A DNA stretch of 45,101 nucleotides from Bacteroidia bacterium (GTDB lineage Bacteria > Bacteroidota > Bacteroidia > NS11-12g > UBA9320): positions 1-45,101 of the forward strand of contig JAOKFZ010000013.1 of NCBI GenBank assembly GCA_028247315.1. The letters run 5' to 3'. This document shows positions 35,019-40,794 of this stretch, piece after piece (the first letter of the stretch is position 1; each line of letters starts with the position of its first letter). The notes beneath the pieces are model-generated. The model searched no databases, was not told the DNA's origin, and saw only the letters and a program-made list of their open reading frames with translations. The position numbers were made by a program, and so were the translations under genes.

Positions 35019-35501
35019 TTAAAACACTCCTCTGCCCAGAAGAGTCGCACCCCATACTATCAGTGATGAGATTGAAATACCAATAGCATTAGCAACAAAT
35101 GCTTTATTGGTATCCATCTTAAAAATGTATGCGGCAATTGTTCCGGCGTAAACACCTGTACCCGGTAACGGTATCATCACAAATAAGGTAAGACCCACAT
35201 ATCCGTATTTTTCCAGTTGCTCTTTCGAACCCTTTTTAGCTCTCTGAGCTACCCATATTGCACTTTTCTTGTACCAGTTTGCCCATCGCATGAGCCAACC
35301 ATTCAGTGATTTTAAGAAAAACAACATCATGGGGAACACCAAAATATTGGCAAAAATGGCCAAAACTAAAACCAGAACGGGGTTTAAACCTTTGAGTAAA
35401 CCGTAGGGTATACCAAACTTGGCTTCTCCGAAGGGGGAAAGACTCCAGAGCATAGTGAAGATATATTGTCTTAACAAGGGTGCAAATTTACCCCTAAACA
35501 T
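35019..35501 (-). CDS. Small multi-drug export family membrane protein (PF06695)
   Basis: The ~160-residue protein has about four helices and the pattern of the COG2426/PF06695 family: SPFGEAKFGIPYGLLKGLNP near the N-terminus and VMIPLPGTGVYAGTIAAYIF in the second half. The family name is historical and its substrate is uncertain. ATG 35501 is the only ATG upstream of the first helix, but a TAAATTTG box (35490-35483) lies inside the first codons and an in-frame TTG at 35477 follows it by 5 nt, so the protein may really begin LLRQYIF. Both starts keep the whole domain. Confidence 0.78.
   Translation of the reverse strand: MFRGKFAPLLRQYIFTMLWSLSPFGEAKFGIPYGLLKGLNPVLVLVLAIFANILVFPMMLFFLKSLNGWLMRWANWYKKSAIWVAQRAKKGSKEQLEKYGYVGLTLFVMIPLPGTGVYAGTIAAYIFKMDTNKAFVANAIGISISSLIVWGATLLGRGVF
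35483..35490 (-). promoter_or_regulatory. -7-type promoter box TAAATTTG inside the annotated 5' end
   Basis: On the minus strand, TAAATTTG is an exact TAnnTTTG match located 11-18 nt after the ATG at 35501 and 5 nt before an in-frame TTG, the same spacing as at trmB and cstB-like. It suggests the shorter start. Confidence 0.4.
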
Positions 35502-35572
35502 CTGATAATTTAGCTCATTTTGAGGTCAAATCAGATTTATTTTCTTCCTCCAAAACCAATTGTCAATAAAGC

Positions 35573-35600
35573 ATAAAAGCCCGCTAATTATCGCGGGCTT
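35573..35600 (-). terminator. Rho-independent terminator of the HTH-Fic gene
   Basis: AAGCCCGC (35577-35584) and GCGGGCTT (35593-35600) form an 8-bp GC-rich stem with an 8-nt loop, starting 4 nt after the fic TAG. On the minus strand it is followed by TT, extending the stem end to four Ts, so it fits as the fic terminator. Confidence 0.75.
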
Positions 35601-35604
35601 CTTT

Positions 35605-36672
35605 CTATACCATCTCCAGATGTTCTATTAAACTTTCCGTTACCTTATCTAAAATGAGATGGTAAAAAGGCTCTGGATTGTTGTTCACTTGCACATTTTC
35701 TAAAGCTGCATAGTATTCCATTCTCGAGTTGTAGTCTCCTTTAAGGCTCGTAACGGTATATCCATTTTTCAACAAAATAAAATTCATAATCAAACGAGAA
35801 GTACGACCATTACCATCTAGAAATGGGTGTATACTCACCAAACGCTCGTGCATCTCTGCAGCCAGTATCACCGGATGCATCACCCGTTTTTGCTGCTGGT
35901 AGTGTAAGAAGTAATCCTCCATAAGCTTCTCTAGCATATAAGGTTGTGGCGGCTTATGCTCACTGCCGCCTATCATCACGGGTACAGAGCGATACGCCCC
36001 AGCATTGCCACTATTTATAGATTTTAGGATAAGACCATGTATATCCAGCAAATTACGTCTCGTAATGTCTTCGTTACCATGTACCATTTCCTTGAGCCAA
36101 GCTATGGCCTCCGTATGATTTACTGCTTCTAGGTGCTCTACCATACTCTTGCCACCTATAGTGAGCCCTTCTGCTACTACCAGATGAGTCTCCTGAAAAG
36201 TAAGTGTATTGCCCTCTATCCTATTGCTATCGTAGGTATAGCGAGTACTAAAGTACTCCTCCATCTTATGCAGCTGAATACCGCTTAGCGGTTTAGAGGC
36301 CTTCCATCTTGCCTGCAACTCATCTATCACGTTAAGTTTTTGCTTTGCTTCTAAGCTCAACTTAGGCACTACCAGTGATTTTTTTGAAACCAAGTACTCA
36401 ACCCTATCTTCTGCCGCCATGAGTATCTGCTGCGGTTTTGTCTCATACTCGAGCATACCTGCTATTTTATCTACCAAGAATTTCGCTCTGAGCTCAGATA
36501 CATCTATACCCATAGCTACAGCCAATGCCACTATGTGCTTTTCGCTTGGCATACGCTTCCCTTTCTCGTACTTAGATACGAGTGCCTGGTCCACACCAGA
36601 CAGCTGTGCCAAACTGCTCAGGGTATACCCATTTGCTGCTCTCCATTCTGATATATATATTCCAAAAACCAT
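35605..36672 (-). CDS. HTH-XRE / Fic-domain protein (class II, self-inhibited AMPylase type)
   Basis: The 355-residue protein has an XRE-type helix-turn-helix at about residues 8-62 (TLSSLAQLSGVDQALVSKYEKGKRMPS). The inhibitory motif SNRIEGN (Ser149, Glu153, Gly154) precedes the Fic core, as in class II Fic proteins, and the active site HPFLDGNGRTSR holds His282 and the phosphate-binding loop. Fic proteins transfer AMP or other nucleotide groups to target proteins; the internal Glu normally blocks ATP binding. I choose ATG 36672 over 36717 because residues before it are hydrophobic filler, and a TATTTTTG box plus a palindrome lie directly upstream of it. It probably represses its own gene. 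Confidence 0.88.
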   Translation of the reverse strand: MVFGIYISEWRAANGYTLSSLAQLSGVDQALVSKYEKGKRMPSEKHIVALAVAMGIDVSELRAKFLVDKIAGMLEYETKPQQILMAAEDRVEYLVSKKSLVVPKLSLEAKQKLNVIDELQARWKASKPLSGIQLHKMEEYFSTRYTYDSNRIEGNTLTFQETHLVVAEGLTIGGKSMVEHLEAVNHTEAIAWLKEMVHGNEDITRRNLLDIHGLILKSINSGNAGAYRSVPVMIGGSEHKPPQPYMLEKLMEDYFLHYQQQKRVMHPVILAAEMHERLVSIHPFLDGNGRTSRLIMNFILLKNGYTVTSLKGDYNSRMEYYAALENVQVNNNPEPFYHLILDKVTESLIEHLEMV

Positions 36673-36676
36673 TGCT

Positions 36677-36693
36677 TTGACAAAAAATGTCAA
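36677..36693. promoter_or_regulatory. Candidate operator TTGACA-N5-TGTCAA upstream of fic
   Basis: Perfect 6-bp arms (36677-36682 and 36688-36693) with an A5 spacer lie between the TATTTTTG box and the fic ATG, over the predicted transcription start. A further GACA half-site follows at 36694. Position and symmetry suit a dimeric XRE repressor, most simply the Fic protein itself. Confidence 0.6.
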
Positions 36694-36695
36694 GA

Positions 36696-36703
36696 CAAAA
36701 ATA
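36696..36703 (-). promoter_or_regulatory. -7-type promoter box TATTTTTG for fic
   Basis: On the minus strand, TATTTTTG matches TAnnTTTG and ends 23 nt before the ATG at 36672, immediately next to the palindromic operator candidate. A T-rich stretch lies about 19 nt upstream. Confidence 0.5.
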
Positions 36704-36734
36704 GTCATACTTTTCATCTTAAAAAATTATTCCC

Positions 36735-36742
36735 CACCTTTG
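36735..36742 (+). promoter_or_regulatory. Near-consensus -7 box CACCTTTG for the DUF3820 gene
   Basis: CACCTTTG differs from TAnnTTTG at one base and ends 8 nt before the TTG start at 36751, close to the spacing seen at other genes here. Confidence 0.3.
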
Positions 36743-36750
36743 ACCCTACC

Positions 36751-36987
36751 TTGACACCAAATCCAGAAATACTGAAGCAAATAGTTACTGTAAAAATGCC
36801 GTTTGGAAAGTTTTCTGGCTGGCGACTGTGCGATCTACCCATAGAATACCTCGAGTGGTTTAAACGAAAAGGAGGCTTCCCAAAAGGAACATTGAGTGTA
36901 CAACTGGACACGGTGTACGAAATAAAACTCAATGGATTGGAAGAAATTATTGGTGAACTAAAGAAACGATATGGCAGAAAGTTTTAA
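36751..36987 (+). CDS. DUF3820 family small protein
   Basis: The 78-residue product shows the DUF3820 signature: MPFGKFSGWRLCDLPIEYLEWF followed by KGGFPKGTL. This short fold is often encoded near nucleases and exonucleases or alone, with unknown function. The only available start is a TTG at 36751; a second Met (MPFGKF) at residue 16 would lose little of the domain. Its 3' end overlaps the YdeI-like gene by 17 bp. It is divergent from fic with about 80 bp between starts. Confidence 0.75.
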   Translation: MTPNPEILKQIVTVKMPFGKFSGWRLCDLPIEYLEWFKRKGGFPKGTLSVQLDTVYEIKLNGLEEIIGELKKRYGRKF

Positions 36988-37486
36988 AACATACTTATTC
37001 CGTAAAGAAGGAAATGTATGGGATGTAGCCATCTATATACCTAAGGAAAAAGCTCATGAATTTCTAGCATATAAAGACAAACGAGTGCTCTGCACAGTGA
37101 ATGGGGAAAACACATTTCACTGTGCCCTTATGCCACAAGGCAGCGGTGATTTTTTCATAAACACCAATAAAGAGCTTCGCAAAAAAGCTAAACTAGCACT
37201 TGGTGATGAAGTAGATATCCAACTAGAAAAAGATACTTCTAAGTACGGAATGCTGCTACCTAAAGAACTAGAGACCGCCTGGGAACTAGACGAAGAAGGT
37301 CACGCCATATTTCATACCCTTACAATGGGAAAGCAGAGAAGCTTAGTCTACCAAATAGGCAAACCAAAATCATCTGACACTAGAATAAAAAAAGCATTAA
37401 CCCTGTTAGCGTACCTCAAATCAGTCAACGGGAATCTTGACTACAAAGAACTAAACGAAGCATACAAACTAGCCAATAAGAAATGA
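36971..37486 (+). CDS. YdeI/OmdA-like protein with DUF1905 domain
   Basis: The 171-residue protein has an N-terminal DUF1905 beta domain (about residues 5-85; RVLCTVNGENTFHCALMPQGSGDFFI split as RVLCTVNGEN and HCALMPQGSG) and a C-terminal helical YdeI/OmdA-type region (KLPKELETAWELDEEG, RIKKALTLL). Proteins of this kind have been linked to antibiotic or bacteriocin resistance, but no biochemical role is known. It overlaps DUF3820 upstream and the methyltransferase gene downstream by 4 nt (ATGA), so the three form one operon. Confidence 0.8.
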   Translation: MAESFKTYLFRKEGNVWDVAIYIPKEKAHEFLAYKDKRVLCTVNGENTFHCALMPQGSGDFFINTNKELRKKAKLALGDEVDIQLEKDTSKYGMLLPKELETAWELDEEGHAIFHTLTMGKQRSLVYQIGKPKSSDTRIKKALTLLAYLKSVNGNLDYKELNEAYKLANKK

Positions 37487-38094
37487 ACAACAAGGAACAC
37501 TGGCAACATATCTACTCCACTAAGCTACCCAAGGAGGTAAGCTGGACTGAGGAAAAGCCCGTTACATCGCTAGAGTTAATAGCCAAGTTTGACTTACCCA
37601 AATTTGCTAAAATTATAGATATAGGCGGAGGAGACAGCCTATTAGTAGACTTTTTATTACACGAAGGATATACCAATATCACAGTACTAGACATATCTGC
37701 AGCAGCAATAGACAGAGCCAAAATGAGACTGGGCAAGAATGCCCATCGCGTAAAATGGATAGTAAGTGACATTAAAGACTTCACCCCTACAGAATCTTAC
37801 GACCTGTGGCACGATAGAGCAGCATTTCACTTTCTTACCGAACAAGCAGACATGGATACGTACAGTACACTTGTACGCACTCACACTAAGAATATTGTCC
37901 TTGGAACATTCTCCATCAATGGACCACTGAAATGCAGCGGACTAGAAATAACGCAGTATAGTGAGGCCAAATTTCAAAGCATATTTGGTGAACATTTCAA
38001 AATTATAGAATGTTTTACCTTGGACCATACCACTCCTTTTCACACCACGCAGAATTTCATTTTTGTTCGAATGAGCAAAAATAAAATTACCTAA
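37483..38094 (+). CDS. Class I SAM-dependent methyltransferase
   Basis: The 203-residue protein has a Rossmann methyltransferase core: IIDIGGGDSLLVDFLL (motif I), NITVLDISAAAIDRAKMRLG (the acidic loop) and WIVSDIKDF, then YDLWHDRAAFHFLTEQ, which is common in small thiopurine- or TehB-like methyltransferases. The N-terminus HWQHIYSTKLPKEVSWTE also fits that group. The substrate is unknown. It begins within the YdeI-like stop codon and is the last gene of this run. Confidence 0.83.
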   Translation: MNNKEHWQHIYSTKLPKEVSWTEEKPVTSLELIAKFDLPKFAKIIDIGGGDSLLVDFLLHEGYTNITVLDISAAAIDRAKMRLGKNAHRVKWIVSDIKDFTPTESYDLWHDRAAFHFLTEQADMDTYSTLVRTHTKNIVLGTFSINGPLKCSGLEITQYSEAKFQSIFGEHFKIIECFTLDHTTPFHTTQNFIFVRMSKNKIT

Positions 38095-38101
38095 ATTTTA
38101 C

Positions 38102-38180
38102 TTATTTAGAATGTAGAACCTCCTATTCTAGGGTATTATGCATCTGTTTTACTCTAAAATTCTTCTCGTGTTCTAAATAA
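38102..38180. repeat. 10-bp inverted repeat TTATTTAGAA ... TTCTAAATAA upstream of the porin gene
   Basis: The arms at 38102-38111 and 38171-38180 are exact reverse complements with 59 nt between. The region is AT-rich and holds no gene. The half-site TTTAGAA/TTCTAAA recurs in the longer palindrome upstream of crp at 39970-39999. Confidence 0.4.
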
Positions 38181-38233
38181 ACGCTCACGCCAATATTTTA
38201 TATTTCACTATTTTTAATTAATCCAAATAAAAA

Positions 38234-38241
38234 TAGCTTTG
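38234..38241 (+). promoter_or_regulatory. -7-type promoter box TAGCTTTG for the porin gene
   Basis: TAGCTTTG matches TAnnTTTG and ends 18 nt before the ATG at 38260. Confidence 0.5.
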
Positions 38242-38259
38242 CAGCACAATATAAAAATA

Positions 38260-39450
38260 ATGAAACATATTTACACACTTATATGCCTTATTATCGGCAC
38301 ATTAGCCTTCGGACAAGGCGAAATGGACAGCTTCAGCAATTACCACCAAAACGCAGCAAGAACACTTCTAGAAAGCAAGCAAGGTGGACTAGTAATGGGT
38401 GCATACGGAGAGATTCACTACGAGCAACCATTTGGCAATAACACAAAATACAACGGTGACTTAGATGCAGAGCGAATGGTATTGCTCTTCGGATATAAGT
38501 TTGACAAGAAGACCTCATTTATCACAGAAATAGAAATAGAACACATCAAAGAAGTATTTCTAGAGCAGGCTTACCTAAACTATCAAGCTAAATCTTGGCT
38601 AAATGTACAAGCTGGCCTACTACTAATCCCTATGGGACTAATGAATGAATACCACGAACCAACCATATTCAATGGTGTAAATAGACCTACCATAGCCAAA
38701 GCTCTCTACCCAAGTACATGGAGAGAAATAGGTGCAGGTATAGCAGGAAATTTACCTAATGCAGCACTCCGCTACCAACTCTACGCTGTGAACGGACCTA
38801 TGGGTTATAACAACGGAGCACAACTTGATGGGAGTAAGCCACTAAGAGGAGCTCGCCAAAAAGGTGCACAAGTTACTATGACCGCACCAGACCTAAGTGC
38901 CAAGATTAATTACTACGGAATAAAAGGCCTTGACATCGGTCTGGCCGGTTATGTTGGAACTACAGAGTCTAATCTCTTTGACGGAATAAATAGAGATAGC
39001 CTAAGTCAAATGGCTACAGCTGACAGCTCGGTCATAGGAATACAGATGGTAGGACTAGATGTAAGATACCAAGCTAAAAAATTCCAAGCAAAAGGAGAGC
39101 TATTCTTCTCTAACTTTAGCAACACAAAACAGTACAATGCATTCACTAGCAAAGACCTAGGTTCCAGTATGTTTGGCTACTACGCAGAGATAGGGTATGA
39201 CATCTCAGACTTGCTTCACATCAAAAAACGTCTTATACCATTCGTTCGCTATTCTGAATACAATACACACAACACGGTAAATTCAGACATTGTCACTAAT
39301 GCTTCTTATGACCGAACAGTATTAACTGCTGGAATATCCTTCTTCCTGAATCAATCGTTCGTAGTGAAGGCAGATTACCAAAACTTCAACGATGCAAACA
39401 ATAATGAACTACATCAGTTCAATACAGGAATCGGGTTCTGGTTCAGATAA
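38260..39450 (+). CDS. Outer membrane porin-like beta barrel
   Basis: The 396-residue product has a signal peptide ending near FGQ and a beta-barrel sequence that closes with FNTGIGFWFR, the aromatic C-terminus for outer membrane insertion. Features such as ERMVLLFGYKFDKKTSFITEIEIEH, VQAGLLLIPMGL and YPSTWREIGAGI resemble OprO/OprP-like phosphate-selective or general porins in Bacteroidota. The specificity cannot be told. ATG 38260 begins the signal peptide. It is 6 nt upstream of the FMN-binding gene and they are probably co-transcribed. Confidence 0.78.
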   Translation: MKHIYTLICLIIGTLAFGQGEMDSFSNYHQNAARTLLESKQGGLVMGAYGEIHYEQPFGNNTKYNGDLDAERMVLLFGYKFDKKTSFITEIEIEHIKEVFLEQAYLNYQAKSWLNVQAGLLLIPMGLMNEYHEPTIFNGVNRPTIAKALYPSTWREIGAGIAGNLPNAALRYQLYAVNGPMGYNNGAQLDGSKPLRGARQKGAQVTMTAPDLSAKINYYGIKGLDIGLAGYVGTTESNLFDGINRDSLSQMATADSSVIGIQMVGLDVRYQAKKFQAKGELFFSNFSNTKQYNAFTSKDLGSSMFGYYAEIGYDISDLLHIKKRLIPFVRYSEYNTHNTVNSDIVTNASYDRTVLTAGISFFLNQSFVVKADYQNFNDANNNELHQFNTGIGFWFR

Positions 39451-39456
39451 AAAGAC

Positions 39457-39993
39457 GTGAGCAAAAGACTCTTCAGCATATTAATCATACTTTGCGTAGC
39501 CGCCACAGCGGTGGCTACGTATAGTTGCCTGCCTCATTATATCACCAAGAAAATGAATAGGCACCTTACTAAAATTTTTGGTAAGGAAGTAAAATACATA
39601 GAGATAAGCATGACAGACTCACTCGCCATAGATCACCACATATTTAAGGTGATTACTGGAGATACTCTAAGCGGATATTCCATAGTAACAAGGGCTTTGG
39701 GCTGTAAAATAGGCGGTTGTGACAAGCCCAACAAAGACACTATTTCCTTTGAACAATTCTTTTTTCTCACTGCTTTTGACAAGCAGAAAAACATCAAAAA
39801 AGTACGTGTACTCGAATACACCTCAGACCACGGCTACCAGATAGCAAACAAGGGCTGGCTCAAGCAATTTGAAAAAGCTCAAATATTTACGGTAGGTAAA
39901 AATATAGACGGCATATCTGGAGCTACCATCTCTGTAAAAAGCATCACCAAAGGAGTTAATGAGCAAATAGATATTTTAGAATCTCTATTCTAA
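39457..39993 (+). CDS. Membrane-anchored FMN-binding protein (NqrC/RnfG-type domain)
   Basis: The 178-residue product has an N-terminal hydrophobic anchor (about residues 5-22) and an FMN-binding domain. The flavin-attachment motif is GISGATIS near residue 155, where a Thr carries covalent FMN in NqrC, RnfG and NosR. A pair of cysteines in ALGCKIGGCDKP is typical of the Bacteroidota branch. It probably shuttles electrons on the periplasmic side of the inner membrane. The start is GTG 39457, six bases after the porin stop. Its last codons also form a 30-bp palindrome in front of crp. Confidence 0.8.
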   Translation: MSKRLFSILIILCVAATAVATYSCLPHYITKKMNRHLTKIFGKEVKYIEISMTDSLAIDHHIFKVITGDTLSGYSIVTRALGCKIGGCDKPNKDTISFEQFFFLTAFDKQKNIKKVRVLEYTSDHGYQIANKGWLKQFEKAQIFTVGKNIDGISGATISVKSITKGVNEQIDILESLF

Positions 39994-39999
39994 AATATC
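39970..39999. promoter_or_regulatory. 30-bp palindrome (12-bp arms) upstream of crp
   Basis: GATATTTTAGAA (39970-39981) and TTCTAAAATATC (39988-39999) are exact reverse complements with a TCTCTA spacer. They include the last eight codons and stop of the FMN-binding gene and end 2 nt before the crp TAAATTTG box. Either an operator for the Crp/Fnr protein or an AT-rich mRNA hairpin closing the upstream transcript; no T-run follows. Confidence 0.6.
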
Positions 40000-40001
40000 C
40001 C

Positions 40002-40009
40002 TAAATTTG
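40002..40009 (+). promoter_or_regulatory. -7-type promoter box TAAATTTG for crp
   Basis: TAAATTTG matches TAnnTTTG exactly and ends 4 nt before the ATG at 40014, so the regulator message should start at or just before its start codon. Confidence 0.55.
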
Positions 40010-40013
40010 TCCA

Positions 40014-40673
40014 ATGACCAACACTCCTCACAACATAAAATGTTACGACCACCTACAGGAGCAATTCCAGAACATATTTGATGACGAACTCATCACCGAA
40101 ATCTGCCAAAATGGACAACTCAAAGCGTATGCCGCCGAGAAAGTTATCGTCGACATAGGTGATGAAATGAAGCATTTTCCCTTAATTTTAAAAGGATCAC
40201 TCAAAATCCTGACCGAAGATGATGAAGGAAAAGAACTATTGCTCTACTACCTAGAAGTGGGCGACACCTGTGCGATAACTCTCACACTAGACACGCACGG
40301 CAAAAAAAGTAAAATACGGGCAATAGCAGAGGAGTATGTAGAGATTTTATTTCTACCAGTAGACAGAGTAGATGAGTGGATGGTAAAGTACAAAAAATGG
40401 CGTCACTTTATCATGGAAACATACAACTACCGCCTAAATGAAATGCTGGAGGCCGTGGACACACTGGCATTTCAGAATATGGAAGAACGTCTTCTGAAAT
40501 ACCTTAGAGACAAATCTATGGTAACCGGTGACAATGAGATACATAATACACACGCACAGATAGCCAATAACCTAAACTCTAGCAGGGTAGTAATAAGCCG
40601 TATTCTGGCCAAGCTAGAAATTAACGGACGTATAAAATACAGCCGAAACAAGATCGAACTACTCAAATTTTGA
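40014..40673 (+). CDS. Crp/Fnr-family transcriptional regulator, likely controlling the persulfide module
   Basis: The 219-residue protein has an N-terminal cyclic-nucleotide-binding-like beta roll (FPLILKGSLKILTEDDEGKELLLYYLEVGDTC region, seen as LKGSLKI and YLEVGDTC), a dimer helix (FIMETYNYRLNEML) and a C-terminal winged HTH (HAQIANNLNSSRVVISRILAKLE). It lacks an Fnr-type N-terminal four-Cys cluster and Crp cAMP residues; its cysteines are Cys10, Cys31 and Cys86 (GDTCAIT). Close relatives in Bacteroidota sit beside metallo-beta-lactamase/rhodanese genes, so a thiol- or sulfur-sensing role is likely but inferred. It lies between two palindromic regions. Confidence 0.82.
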   Translation: MTNTPHNIKCYDHLQEQFQNIFDDELITEICQNGQLKAYAAEKVIVDIGDEMKHFPLILKGSLKILTEDDEGKELLLYYLEVGDTCAITLTLDTHGKKSKIRAIAEEYVEILFLPVDRVDEWMVKYKKWRHFIMETYNYRLNEMLEAVDTLAFQNMEERLLKYLRDKSMVTGDNEIHNTHAQIANNLNSSRVVISRILAKLEINGRIKYSRNKIELLKF

Positions 40674-40675
40674 GG

Positions 40676-40713
40676 GAAGACAGAGATGTAACTTACATTA
40701 CAAATTTGTCTTC
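40676..40713. promoter_or_regulatory. Nested palindromes between crp and the cstB-like gene
   Basis: GAAGACA (40676-40682) pairs with TGTCTTC (40707-40713); inside are the perfect palindromes ATGTAA-C-TTACAT (40686-40698) and ACAAATTTGT (40700-40709). They begin 3 nt after the crp stop. A TATTTTTG box follows at 40724-40731 and a TACTTTTG box at 40781. This is the best candidate operator for the regulator, with a termination or attenuation hairpin as the alternative. Confidence 0.55.
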
Positions 40714-40780
40714 ATAGTGGACCTATTTTTGCACAGTATTAAAAAAGCAGTAGGCTTCAGATACCACACAGAACATTAAA

Positions 40781-40788
40781 TACTTTTG
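40781..40788 (+). promoter_or_regulatory. -7-type promoter box TACTTTTG for the cstB-like gene
   Basis: TACTTTTG matches TAnnTTTG exactly and ends 6 nt before ATG 40795, predicting a leaderless or near-leaderless mRNA. A second box, TATTTTTG at 40724-40731, could start a longer transcript with a leader of about 60 nt. Confidence 0.5.
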
Positions 40789-40794
40789 CAACAA

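Noticed and set aside
36673-36717. Upstream ATG at 36717 as the fic start, adding 15 residues
   Set aside because: The extra residues are hydrophobic and precede the HTH without similarity to family N-termini; the -7 box and palindrome fall inside this stretch, so the ATG at 36672 fits better.
40676-40713. The nested palindromes as a simple rho-independent terminator of crp
   Set aside because: The stem is interrupted and AT-rich and no T-run follows; kept as a regulatory site with termination only as an alternative.
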